From Burkholderiales bacterium (GTDB lineage Bacteria; Pseudomonadota; Gammaproteobacteria; Burkholderiales; JAEUOS01): a stretch of 59,368 bases of DNA. Made by a program: the position numbers and the translations under genes. Each line of letters opens with the position of its first letter. The first letter of the stretch is position 1. Under the pieces are notes generated by a model. The model was given only the letters and a program-made list of their open reading frames with translations. It did not search any database and was not told where the DNA came from. The stretch lies in NCBI GenBank assembly GCA_947473125.1, contig CANJDH010000019.1, positions 1 through 59,368 on the forward strand, given 5' to 3'. Positions 16,007 through 23,806 of the stretch are shown piece after piece.

Positions 16007-17845
16007 ATGGCAAAAGCATCCCCGGCGAAAAAATCCGCCAAAGCCCCCGCCCGCAAAAAAATGACCCCCGCGAAACTGCGCTCGCGCGCCTGGTTCGACA
16101 ACCCGTCCAATGCCGACATGACGGCGCTGTACCTCGAGCGCACCATGAACTACGGCCTGTCGTTCGACGAGCTTCAATCGGGCCGGCCGATCATCGGCCT
16201 GGCGCAATCTGGCTCGGACATTTCGCCGTGCAATCGCCACCACATCGTGCTCGCCGAGCGCGTGCGCGAGGGCGTGCGCGACGCCGGCGGCATCGTGCTC
16301 GAATTCCCGATCCATCCGATCCAGGAAACCTGCAAGCGCCCCACCGCCGCGCTCGATCGCAATCTGCAATACCTCTCCCTGGTCGAGATGCTCTACGGCT
16401 ACCCGATCGACGGCGTGGTGCTCACGACAGGCTGCGACAAGACCACCCCGGCGCAGATCATGGCCGCCGCCACGGTCGACATTCCCGCGATCGCGCTCAA
16501 CTCGGGGCCGATGCTCAACGGCTGGTTCCAGGGCGAGCGCACCGGCTCCGGCACCATTGTCTGGAAAGCGCGCGAGTTGATGGCCGCTGGCAAGATCGAC
16601 TACCAGCAGTTTTTGAAACTGGTCGCCTCTTCCGCCCCCTCCACCGGCCACTGCAACACCATGGGCACGGCCTCGACCATGAACTCGCTGGCAGAGGCGA
16701 TGGGCATGACCCTGCCGGGCAGCGCCGCGATCCCCGCGCCCTACCGCGACCGCCAGGAAATGGCCTACCTCACCGGCAAGCGCATCGTCGAGATGGTGTG
16801 GGAAGACCTGAAACCCTCGGACATCCTCACGCGCAACGCGTTCGAGAACACCATCGCGGTGAACTCGGCGATCGGCGGCTCGACCAATGCGCCGATCCAC
16901 GTGAACGCGATCGCGCGCCACATCGGCGTCAAGCTCGACAACGACGATTGGGAAAAGCACGGCTACGACCTGCCGCTGATCGTCAACCTGCAGCCGGCCG
17001 GCGAATACCTCGGCGAAGACTTTTACCGCGCCGGCGGCGTGCCGGCGGTGATCGCCGAGCTGGTCGCGCAGGGCAAGATCAAGCCCGCGCTCACCGCCAA
17101 TGGCAAAACCTTGGCCGAGAACTGCAAGGGCAAGTTCAGCGACAACCGCAAGGTGATCCTGCCGTTCGCCAAACCGATGCAGAAGAAAGCCGGCTTCCTC
17201 AACATCAAGGGCAACCTGTTCGACTCGGCGATCATGAAAACCAGCGTGATCACGCCGGAATTCCGCAAGCGCTATCTCGAAAACCCGAAAGACCTGATGG
17301 CCTTCGAAGGCACTGCCATCGTGTTCGACGGCCCCGAGGACTACCACCACCGCATCGACGACCCGAAGATGAAGATCGACGCCAACACCATGCTGTTCAT
17401 TCGCGGCGTTGGCCCGATTGGTTACCCCGGCGCGGCCGAGGTGGTCAACATGCGCCCGCCGGCCTACCTGCTCAAGAAGGGCATCACCTCGTTGCCGTGC
17501 ATCGGCGATGGGCGCCAGTCAGGCACATCAGGTTCACCGTCGATCCTAAACGCCTCGCCTGAAGCCGCAACCGGCGGCGGCCTCGCCATCCTCAAAACCG
17601 GCGACCGGGTGCGCATCGACTTGAAGAAGCGCACCGCCAACATCCTGATCTCGGATGAAGAGCTGGCCAAGCGCCACGCCAAGCTCAAGGCCAAGGGCGG
17701 CTACAAGTATCCGAAGAGCCAGACGCCGTGGCAGGAAATCCAGCGCGGCATCGTTGACGAGCTTTCAAACGGCATGGTGTTGAAGCCGGCGGTGAAGTAT
17801 CAGAAGATTCATGCGACGTTTGGGGTGCCGCGCGACAATCACTAG
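16007..17845 (+). CDS. IlvD/Edd family dehydratase, sugar-acid type
   Basis: A 612-residue Fe-S dehydratase. Cluster cysteines are visible in [11 protein letters not shown] and [12 protein letters not shown], and the C-terminal signature reads [20 protein letters not shown]. That [13 protein letters not shown] form is typical of the sugar-acid branch (arabonate/xylonate-type dehydratases), not biosynthetic IlvD, which has GRFSG. It would dehydrate an aldonic acid to a 2-keto-3-deoxy acid. The N-terminus has a lysine/alanine-rich leader of ~17 residues. No sugar dehydrogenase, aldolase or transporter is next to it, so the exact substrate is open. Confidence 0.85.
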   Translation: MAKASPAKKSAKAPARKKMTPAKLRSRAWFDNPSNADMTALYLERTMNYGLSFDELQSGRPIIGLAQSGSDISPCNRHHIVLAERVREGVRDAGGIVLEFPIHPIQETCKRPTAALDRNLQYLSLVEMLYGYPIDGVVLTTGCDKTTPAQIMAAATVDIPAIALNSGPMLNGWFQGERTGSGTIVWKARELMAAGKIDYQQFLKLVASSAPSTGHCNTMGTASTMNSLAEAMGMTLPGSAAIPAPYRDRQEMAYLTGKRIVEMVWEDLKPSDILTRNAFENTIAVNSAIGGSTNAPIHVNAIARHIGVKLDNDDWEKHGYDLPLIVNLQPAGEYLGEDFYRAGGVPAVIAELVAQGKIKPALTANGKTLAENCKGKFSDNRKVILPFAKPMQKKAGFLNIKGNLFDSAIMKTSVITPEFRKRYLENPKDLMAFEGTAIVFDGPEDYHHRIDDPKMKIDANTMLFIRGVGPIGYPGAAEVVNMRPPAYLLKKGITSLPCIGDGRQSGTSGSPSILNASPEAATGGGLAILKTGDRVRIDLKKRTANILISDEELAKRHAKLKAKGGYKYPKSQTPWQEIQRGIVDELSNGMVLKPAVKYQKIHATFGVPRDNH

Positions 17846-17883
17846 CGTCAATGGTCTGCCAACTCGGCATTGACTGTGAGTCT

Positions 17884-17933
17884 GCGGACTGTTAATCCGC
17901 AGGTCCCTGGTTCGAGCCCAGGTCGGGGAGCCA
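17884..17933 (+). pseudogene. 3' half of a tRNA-Asn gene (probable att remnant)
   Basis: The anticodon arm (stem GCGGA/TCCGC, loop CTGTTAA, anticodon GTT at 17891-17893), variable loop, T arm (CCTGG-TTCGAGC-CCAGG), acceptor strand TCGGGGA, discriminator G and CCA are all intact. The 5' acceptor strand (TCCCCGA expected) and D arm are absent upstream, so no full tRNA can form. A clean 3' half is what site-specific integration into a tRNA gene leaves at one border. No integrase gene is in the window. Confidence 0.8.
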
Positions 17934-17940
17934 AGTAATA

Positions 17941-17969
17941 CAAGGGGTTAGCTAGATGCTAGCCCCTTG
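17941..17969 (+). terminator. Terminator-like hairpin after the tRNA-Asn remnant
   Basis: CAAGGGGTTAGC and GCTAGCCCCTTG form a 12-bp stem with one mismatch-level G.T pair and a 5-base loop, followed by a weak pyrimidine-rich tail TCGTTTCT. It is probably the original terminator of the tRNA gene, which would mean that the sequence to the right is native flank or attP-derived. Confidence 0.6.
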
Positions 17970-18056
17970 TCGTTTCTGCTAAAAACAAAATGTATCCACT
18001 GGTGTATCCGTGGATCAGAAGTTTCGAACATCGGTTGGCGCTTGCAGTGTGAGATC

Positions 18057-18215
18057 CTATCCGCCGCGCTTGCCGCGGAACACGAAGACGTGGCCGGAAT
18101 AGGGGTTGGTGGTCAGCGCGGTTTGCACCAACCCAGCCAAGCCGTCGAAGCCGCGTCGCATGTCGGTGTGTCCGGCGGCCAGCCATACGCGGCTATTGGC
18201 CGGGATCACGTTCAT
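18057..18215 (-). pseudogene. IS66-family TnpB (Orf2) fragment
   Basis: The minus strand reads MNVIPANSRVWLAAGHTDMR, then RRGFDGLAGLVQ and NPYSGHVFVFRGKRGG, then stop. VWLAAGHTDMR and GHVFVFRG are the N-terminal hallmarks of IS66 TnpB; the normal protein is about 115 residues, so roughly half is missing at the C-terminus. No TnpA or TnpC is nearby. The ATG directly abuts the IS21-like repeat at 18216, so the fragment is cut on both sides. Confidence 0.85.
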
Positions 18216-18392
18216 TGTTGGCGCCGGTTGAACATTGACCACCTGTCCAGTTCAATTTTGACCGGTGGCAGGACGCTATACATTTAACGACCGCCTGCTG
18301 GTAAACGACTGGGCTTGTCGGGTTAAACACCCTGGTCAATATTTGACCGGTAACATGTGGGTTGGTTGGTCAATTCTCGGCTGGCGTCAACA
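18216..18392. repeat. IS21-like ~177-bp non-coding repeat, copy A
   Basis: The element runs from TGTTGGCGCCGGTTGAACAT to GGCTGGCGTCAACA. Its ends are imperfect inverted repeats (TGTTGGCGCCGG... against TGTTGACGCCAG...). Inside, TTGACC or GGTCAA recurs near each end, like the multiple terminal repeats of IS21-family elements. It matches copy B in inverted orientation and copy C in direct orientation over its whole length. It encodes no protein. It may be a MITE or a deletion relic of an IS21-type element; no clear target duplication was seen. Confidence 0.8.
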
Positions 18393-18417
18393 GACAGTCT
18401 TCTCTAATTGGCGCGTA

Positions 18418-19236
18418 CTATGAGTCCGAATTGGCTTGGCCTCCAATGCCGCTGAAGCGCACACCGATTTCGCCGAGGCGTGTTAGACGTGCTTCGACGC
18501 GGTCGCCGGGTTGGACCGGCACATTGGCGGTGATCGAGCCGGTCATCACGATCATGCCTGCCTTGAGCTTCTCGCCGGTATGGGCAATCGTGTTGGCGAC
18601 CATCGCCAGGGCGTTCATCGGGTTGCCCAATACCTCCATGCCGGTGCCGGAGGCGCGCGGCTCCCCGTTGATGAAGATGGCGGCGCCCTCGGTCCGCAAA
18701 TCAAGCCCGTGCACCGAGTGCAGTGGGCCGCCGTATACATAGCCGCCGCTGAAGTTGCTGGCGAGGATACGCGCCTGATGGCTGGGCTTGGGCCCGTCAC
18801 GGAAGGCGAGAATCTCGAAGGCCGGGAACACCGCCTCGGTCGCTTGGTAGGCGTCAAGCAGGGTGACCCCCGGCCCCTGTATGTCCCGCTTGAGAAGTAC
18901 GGCGATCTCTGCCTCGACCGCCATACGGCGCCCTGTATGTGGCACCAGCGCGCCGGCCTGGTGCACGCATGAACCCATCACGCAGCCGACGATGGCGCCT
19001 TCCACGTGCTCGTCCTTGCGGACCGAGAGGTTGGAGCCGGCCACCTTGTAGCCGGCCAGCGCGTCACCGCCGGCGCAGCGCTTGCGCACCAGCGCCGCGC
19101 GCAGCGTATAGGCGTCACGGTCCGAGAAACCGGGAACGTGCTCGCGGATGTCGGAAAATTGCGCAGCGCCGAAAATCTGCGCTTCGAGCCAGTCGACCAG
19201 TTGCCGATTCGCTTGCGAGTCGCCCATCTCAGACAA
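18418..19236 (-). CDS. 2-oxopent-4-enoate hydratase / 4-oxalocrotonate decarboxylase family, paralogue 1
   Basis: A 272-residue member of the fumarylacetoacetase-related hydratase/decarboxylase family. The metal-ligand region reads MAVEAEIAVLLKRDIQGPGVT (from about residue 106) and the third carboxylate lies in AVFPAFEIL; GKVAG-type YKVAGSN and MTGSI mark the substrate pocket. In meta-cleavage pathways such a pair (XylI/XylJ type) decarboxylates and hydrates 2-oxo acids. Its start overlaps the end of the next paralogue (8 bp), so they are co-translated. Which of the two is hydratase or decarboxylase cannot be decided here; neither pathway dioxygenase is nearby. Confidence 0.85.
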   Translation of the reverse strand: MSEMGDSQANRQLVDWLEAQIFGAAQFSDIREHVPGFSDRDAYTLRAALVRKRCAGGDALAGYKVAGSNLSVRKDEHVEGAIVGCVMGSCVHQAGALVPHTGRRMAVEAEIAVLLKRDIQGPGVTLLDAYQATEAVFPAFEILAFRDGPKPSHQARILASNFSGGYVYGGPLHSVHGLDLRTEGAAIFINGEPRASGTGMEVLGNPMNALAMVANTIAHTGEKLKAGMIVMTGSITANVPVQPGDRVEARLTRLGEIGVRFSGIGGQANSDS

Positions 19237-19999
19237 AGCGGGCGCGCACGCTGCCCAGGCGGGTGAAATCGACCTGCACGTAATCGCCCGCCACCACCGG
19301 CACCGCCTGAACGATCGAGCCGGTCATCAGCACCATGCCGGCCTCGAGTTTGGCCCCGTAGCGGCTCAGCAGGTTGGCGATCTCCGCCACCACGCCAAGC
19401 GGGTTGCCCAGCACCTCCACCCCGGTGCCCGAGCCGCGCGGCTCCCCTTTCAGGTAGACCGAAGCGCCCTCGGTGCGCAAGTCCAGGCCGGTGATGGAAG
19501 TCAAGGGGCCGCCAATGACGATGCCGCCAGTCGATTTGTGGGTAGCGATGCCCATCTGCCGGCTGCGTGTCTTGCCACCGATCGACCAATCGGCGAATTC
19601 AATCGCCGGAAACACGCCTTCCACCGCGGCAACCACGTCGAGCAATGTCACCCCCGGCCCGGCGAGGTCTTTCTTGAGCAGCACCGCGATCTCCGGCTCG
19701 ACAATGGTATGGATGTCGGGCTTGAGCGTGATCGGTGCGGCCTCGTCGGCCACGGACGAGCGCATCAGGCAGCCGACGATGGGTTCCTCCATGCCGTTGG
19801 CCTGCTGCATAGCCTTGCTGGTATAGGCGGCCTTGTAGCCGATCAGGCGGTCACCTTTTTCGGACTTGCGCTTGGCCAGCTCGAGCATCAGCCGGTAGGA
19901 ATCGTCGATCGAGATGCCGGGCACCACCGCGATAATGTCCTTGAACGGTTTTGAGCACGCGATCTGCTCTTCAAGGTAATCCAGTATTTCTGCGGTCAT
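19229..19999 (-). CDS. 2-oxopent-4-enoate hydratase / 4-oxalocrotonate decarboxylase family, paralogue 2
   Basis: A 256-residue paralogue of the preceding gene, with VEPEIAVLLKKDLAGPGVT for two metal-binding carboxylates, AVEGVFPAIEF for the third, GYKAAYTSKA for the substrate lysine region, and LMTGSIVQAVPV near the end, where hydratases have SGSL. The similarity of the two proteins indicates duplication, as known for DmpE/DmpH. The stop overlaps the first paralogue and the ATG overlaps the dienelactone hydrolase stop by four bases (ATGA). The likely role is handling a 2-oxo-enoate or 2-oxo-diacid in an aromatic-like degradation path. Confidence 0.85.
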   Translation of the reverse strand: MTAEILDYLEEQIACSKPFKDIIAVVPGISIDDSYRLMLELAKRKSEKGDRLIGYKAAYTSKAMQQANGMEEPIVGCLMRSSVADEAAPITLKPDIHTIVEPEIAVLLKKDLAGPGVTLLDVVAAVEGVFPAIEFADWSIGGKTRSRQMGIATHKSTGGIVIGGPLTSITGLDLRTEGASVYLKGEPRGSGTGVEVLGNPLGVVAEIANLLSRYGAKLEAGMVLMTGSIVQAVPVVAGDYVQVDFTRLGSVRARFV

Positions 20000-20742
20000 G
20001 GTGGTTCTCCTTTCAATTGGCGCGCGAACATCGCGAAAATTCGGTCCCAGGAACGCTCGGAAGCGGCGCGGTTGTAGACTGGCCGTCCCGGGAACGAGTA
20101 GCCGTGATGCGCGTCCGCGTGGATTTCGGCCTCGAATTTGGCGGGGCAGCGCGTTTTGAGCATGGCGATGAACTCCTGGGCCTGGGGCAGCGGCAACGCG
20201 TAATCGTGCTCGGCGAAGCCGAAGTAGATTTCGCCGCGCAGTTTTTCCAGCAGCTTGTGAGGAGAATCGGCGGCATCGGTAATCATGCGGGTGCCGAACA
20301 GCGAGCCGCTAGCGACGAACACCTCCGGAAACGCCGCCGCCGCCTGCACCACGAAGCGCCCGCCCATGCAAAAGCCCACCGATCCGCGCGGGCCCGGCTG
20401 CGCTTCGGGGTCCTTGTCGATGTAGGCCAGTAGTGCCGCCGTGTCGGATATCACCCCGGCATCGCTGAGGCTGTCAAGCACGGCCTTACGCAGCGCCATC
20501 ACGTGGGGTTCCTTGTTGTCGGGGTCGATCACCACCTTGCCGAGCCGGTAGTACAGGTCGGGTAGCGCGCAGTAATAGCCTTCGGTCGCGACGCGACGCG
20601 CCAGATGCAGCAGCACCGGGCTGATGCCGCCCACGTTCTGGTACATCACCACCACCGGAAAAGGGCCGTCGCCCGGTGGAGTGGCGATAAAGGTCGCCAT
20701 TGCCCCATCCGGGGTGGCGATGCGTATGGTTTCCTCTAGCAT
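19996..20742 (-). CDS. Dienelactone hydrolase family protein
   Basis: A 248-residue alpha/beta hydrolase. The nucleophile elbow is GFCMGGRF (cysteine, as in dienelactone hydrolase), the acid is in FGFAEHDYAL and the catalytic histidine in HADAHHGYSFPGR, whose Phe-Pro-Gly-Arg follow-up is typical. The N-terminal glutamate loop reads YQNVGG. Classical members open dienelactones to maleylacetate; many homologues act on other esters. It is coupled to the hydratase gene by ATGA overlap and lies 14 bp after a Bug receptor gene, so it belongs to the same operon. Confidence 0.88.
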   Translation of the reverse strand: MLEETIRIATPDGAMATFIATPPGDGPFPVVVMYQNVGGISPVLLHLARRVATEGYYCALPDLYYRLGKVVIDPDNKEPHVMALRKAVLDSLSDAGVISDTAALLAYIDKDPEAQPGPRGSVGFCMGGRFVVQAAAAFPEVFVASGSLFGTRMITDAADSPHKLLEKLRGEIYFGFAEHDYALPLPQAQEFIAMLKTRCPAKFEAEIHADAHHGYSFPGRPVYNRAASERSWDRIFAMFARQLKGEPP

Positions 20743-20756
20743 GCGGGTGCTCCTGT

Positions 20757-21719
20757 TTATTCGAGTTTGATGCCTTCTTGCGCGACAAAGGCCGACCAGC
20801 GCTTCAGCTCGGCGCCGACCAGGGCGCCAAAACCGGCGGGGCTGCCCCCGGCCGTTTCGAAGCCTTGCTCGTTTAGCGCCTTTTGCACCTCGGGCACCGC
20901 CAGAGCCGCGGCAATCTCGCGATTGAGCAGTTCGATCACCTCGGGGCGCGTGCCGGCGGGCGCGAAAAAACCCGACCAGAGCGATACGTCGTAGCCGGCG
21001 ATCGTCTCGCCAATTGCCGGCGTGGTGGGCATTGCCGCCGCGCGCTTGGCGGTGCTCACGGCCAACGCGCGCAGCTTGCCTGCTCGCACTTGCGGCAAGG
21101 CGTTGTTGATCGGGTTGAGCATGATATTCAAATGCCCGGCCAACAGGTCGGTGGTGGCCGGCGCCGCGCCCTTGTAGGGAACGTGGTGCATCTTGACGCC
21201 CGCGCGCCGCGCTAGCAGCTCCAGGCCGAGATGGTTGGAACTGCCGATGCCCGCCGACCCGTAGGTGATCTGGCCCGGCCGCTCACGCGCCAGGGCGAGC
21301 AGGCTTTTCAGGTCGGTCGCCGGCACGGAGGAACTGGCTACCAGCACCATCGCCCCCGAGGCGGCGTAGATTACCGGCGCGAAATCCTTGACCGGGTCAT
21401 AGGGCAATTTGGGGTGCAGGCCCGGCACGGTCGCGAAGCCGATGGATGCGAGCAGAAGGGTGTAGCCGTCCGGGTCGGCCTTGGCGACCGCCTGCGTCGC
21501 CACGATGCCGTCAGCTCCGGGACGATTGTCGACAATCACCGCCTGCCCCAGGCTCTGGCTGATCTTCTGCCCAAGGATGCGCGCCTGCACGTCGATCGGC
21601 CCGCCGGCCGGAAAGCCGACCAGCACCCGTAAGGGACGGTTGGGATAGCCCTGCGCCAGCGCGCCGGCGGCGCAGGCGCACAACGAGATTGCTGCAATGA
21701 GGTGTCGATTCTTGTGCAT
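20757..21719 (-). CDS. Bug/TctC family periplasmic solute receptor 1
   Basis: A 320-residue secreted receptor with an N-terminal signal peptide (ISLCACAAGALAQ, cleavage near residue 22) followed by the family opening GYPNRPLRVLVGFPAGGPID. Further family marks are VDNRPGADG, YGSAGIGSSNHL and VPYKGAAPATTDLL. Bug proteins bind carboxylates in the periplasm for tripartite tricarboxylate transporters. No TctA/TctB membrane genes are present here, which is common in Burkholderiales. It is 3 bp from a second receptor gene, so two receptors are made from one message. The ligand is unknown, probably the organic acid handled by the operon. Confidence 0.92.
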   Translation of the reverse strand: MHKNRHLIAAISLCACAAGALAQGYPNRPLRVLVGFPAGGPIDVQARILGQKISQSLGQAVIVDNRPGADGIVATQAVAKADPDGYTLLLASIGFATVPGLHPKLPYDPVKDFAPVIYAASGAMVLVASSSVPATDLKSLLALARERPGQITYGSAGIGSSNHLGLELLARRAGVKMHHVPYKGAAPATTDLLAGHLNIMLNPINNALPQVRAGKLRALAVSTAKRAAAMPTTPAIGETIAGYDVSLWSGFFAPAGTRPEVIELLNREIAAALAVPEVQKALNEQGFETAGGSPAGFGALVGAELKRWSAFVAQEGIKLE

Positions 21720-21722
21720 GGC

Positions 21723-22703
21723 CTACTCCAGTTGAATGCCCAGGACCCGCGTCATCTCGGCCCACTGCACCAGATAGGACGCGGTGAACTGCTTGAAGTC
21801 CTCGGGAGATTTGGAAGACAAAGGAATGAAGCCGATCGCCTTGATCCTGGACTGGTACTCCTCGGACTGCACCGCCGCGACGATGGCTTGCGAGAGCTTT
21901 TGCACCACTGCCGGCGCCAGGCCGGCGGGACCGCAGACGCCCAACCACGAGCCGTTCACGAACGGCAATCCCTGCTCGGTTAGTGTGGGCACGTCCGGGA
22001 TCGAGGGTACCCGCACTGCGGTCGCCACGCCGAGGAGCTTCAGTCGGCCTGCGCGGTAATACTGGGTGGAGTTCCCGATCGCGTCGAACATGACTTCAAT
22101 GCGACCAGCGATCAGGTCTTGGATCGCGCCGCTAAGCCCGCTTTTGTAGGGGATCGGTGTGAGCTCGATGCCGATCGAGTGCGCGAACCAACGCCCCATG
22201 ATTTCCTCGACCGAGCCGGCGCCCAGGCTGCCCAGGTTGAGCTTGCCGGGACGCGTCTTGGCGTAGTCCACGAACTCACGGGCCGTCCTGGCCGGCACTT
22301 CCTGGCTGACGCTCATTACGAACGGATTGGAGGCGATCAGCGAGATCGGCGTGAAGTCGTCCGCCGTGAAGCCCGCGTTCTTGGCCAAAGACGCGGTCAG
22401 CATCGTGCTGCTAGTGCATTCGAGCAAGGTGTAGCCGTCCTTGGGGGCGCGCGCCACCTGCGCCGCTGCGATCTTGGTCGCCGCGCCCGGCCGGTTCTCT
22501 ATCACCATCGGCTGGCCGAGGGTGCGCCCCGCAATCTCGGCGACCAGCCGCGCCGAGGTGTCTGCGGGCCCGCCGGGCCCATACGGCACGATCAACGTCA
22601 CCGGCTTGGCGGGAAAACCTTGCGCAAGCGCCGTGGAAGCCGCTACGCAACTGCAGGCCGCCGCGAGCGCGGCGGCGCATAACTTCAAGGGATCAAAGGG
22701 CAT
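21723..22703 (-). CDS. Bug/TctC family periplasmic solute receptor 2
   Basis: A 326-residue receptor with a signal peptide (AAACSCVAASTALAQG) and the Bug motifs FPAKPVTLIVPYGPGGPADT, VIENRPGAATK and PIPYKSGLSGAIQDLI. It is the first gene of the catabolic operon and faces the divergent iclR gene across a 23-bp palindrome at 22719-22741. The two receptors in the operon are clearly different in sequence, so they may bind different ligands or be old duplicates. Transport genes are missing. Expression is likely controlled by the IclR protein encoded opposite. Confidence 0.92.
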   Translation of the reverse strand: MPFDPLKLCAAALAAACSCVAASTALAQGFPAKPVTLIVPYGPGGPADTSARLVAEIAGRTLGQPMVIENRPGAATKIAAAQVARAPKDGYTLLECTSSTMLTASLAKNAGFTADDFTPISLIASNPFVMSVSQEVPARTAREFVDYAKTRPGKLNLGSLGAGSVEEIMGRWFAHSIGIELTPIPYKSGLSGAIQDLIAGRIEVMFDAIGNSTQYYRAGRLKLLGVATAVRVPSIPDVPTLTEQGLPFVNGSWLGVCGPAGLAPAVVQKLSQAIVAAVQSEEYQSRIKAIGFIPLSSKSPEDFKQFTASYLVQWAEMTRVLGIQLE

Positions 22704-22718
22704 GTCTTGTCTCCAATT

Positions 22719-22741
22719 GTTGTTGCGCTATGCGCAACAAC
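22719..22741. promoter_or_regulatory. Palindromic IclR operator candidate 1
   Basis: A perfect palindrome, arms GTTGTTGCGC and GCGCAACAAC around TAT, in the 58-bp gap between the Bug receptor and iclR start codons. It is the only strong dyad in the gap, and IclR proteins bind such sites between divergent genes, so it probably controls both promoters. Confidence 0.75.
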
Positions 22742-22761
22742 TTGTTTTAATTTATCCTACC

Positions 22762-23553
22762 ATGGAAAAAGAAGTGGCCGCGCAAAACATTCAATCGGTC
22801 GGCTTGAGCCTGCAGATCCTTGAGCAACTCGCTGCATCGCCGTTCCAGCACGGCATCACCGAATTGTCGCGGGCGCTCGGAGTCAGCAAGTGGCGCATCT
22901 ACCGGCACATCCATACCCTGCGTCAGCTTGGCTATGTGATCCAGGACCACAACACCGAGCGCTTCGAACTCGGCACCGCGTTTTACGCGTTGACCCGCGC
23001 GATCCCGCGGCGCTTCCAGTTCATGGACTTTGCGCGCCCGGCAATGCGGAAACTGCAGGAGAAGATCGGCCATACCGTGGTGGTGGCCGCGCTAATCAAC
23101 GGCAAGATGGTGGTGACTGATACCGCATCGAACGGCGCGCACGATCCCCTCGAGATCGCCCACGGGAAACCACATGACCTGCATGCGTCGGCACACGGCA
23201 AGGTGGCACTGGCCTTCGGGCCGGCACAACTGGCCGACGACCTGTTCGAGGGGCCACTGCTGCCGCGCTACACGGCTCAGACCATCACCGATACCGCCCG
23301 GCTGCGCAGGGTAGTGGCGCAGGTCCGCGCCAAGGGCTGGGCATCGGCATTTGAAGAAGGTCCGCGCAAGGGCATGAACACCATCGCCGCCCCACTGATT
23401 TCTGGCACCGGGACGCTGGAAGGCTCGCTGGGATTCATCGTCCCCGGCGTCGCCAAGGCAATCCGGCCCCGCCTGTTTGAAGGCGACATCGAGGCACTAA
23501 AGGAAGCGGCCCGGCGTATTTCGAGCCGCCTGCCTGCGCCTGAGCGCGAGTAG
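22762..23553 (+). CDS. IclR family transcriptional regulator 1
   Basis: A 263-residue regulator: winged helix at about residues 7-70 (SLQILEQLAASPFQHGITEL, then SRALGVSKWRIYRHIHTLRQ) and a C-terminal effector domain with the IclR marks SAHGKVALAF and NTIAAPLISG. The ATG at 22762 was chosen because it starts the HTH domain; the frame stays open far upstream but only as a shadow of the receptor gene. No good Shine-Dalgarno is seen. It is divergent from the catabolic operon and probably senses its substrate. Confidence 0.9.
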   Translation: MEKEVAAQNIQSVGLSLQILEQLAASPFQHGITELSRALGVSKWRIYRHIHTLRQLGYVIQDHNTERFELGTAFYALTRAIPRRFQFMDFARPAMRKLQEKIGHTVVVAALINGKMVVTDTASNGAHDPLEIAHGKPHDLHASAHGKVALAFGPAQLADDLFEGPLLPRYTAQTITDTARLRRVVAQVRAKGWASAFEEGPRKGMNTIAAPLISGTGTLEGSLGFIVPGVAKAIRPRLFEGDIEALKEAARRISSRLPAPERE

Positions 23554-23583
23554 TCAGGGTGCCAATGCACATAGTTCGATACG

Positions 23584-23724
23584 TGTGCGTATTTCGCGTG
23601 ATCGTGACCGCCGTTTCACCGCGAGCGTGACCGATTGAGGTAACATTTATCCAGATCCATGCAGCATCCCGCCATCGGTCACGATGACGCGAATTCAGCG
23701 GTCACGTTCCGCGAAATGCGCACT
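23584..23724. repeat. Second IS21-like non-coding relic (~140 bp)
   Basis: The left end TGTGCGTATTTCGCGTGATC and the complement of the right end (AGTGCGCATTTCGCGGAACG) are imperfect inverted repeats extending into GTGACCG on both sides, with further GTGACCG/CGGTCAC copies inside. The style (multiple repeated boxes near each end, no ORF) is IS21-like but the sequence is unrelated to copies A-C. It fills the gap between iclR and the esterase gene and may be a MITE or deletion relic. Confidence 0.65.
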
Positions 23725-23806
23725 TGGTCTTTAGGTTTTGGAAATTGTGGCATTTTGGACAATGAATAGTGCTGTAGCCTTTCACGACGTATCTCGACAC
23801 ATCACA

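Noticed and set aside
16007-17845. Biosynthetic dihydroxy-acid dehydratase IlvD
   Set aside because: The C-terminal signature [13 protein letters not shown] is of the sugar-acid dehydratase branch, and the length and N-terminus differ from IlvD.
17858-17933. Complete tRNA-Asn gene
   Set aside because: No 5' acceptor strand complementary to TCGGGGA and no D arm can be placed upstream of the anticodon arm, so only the 3' half is called.
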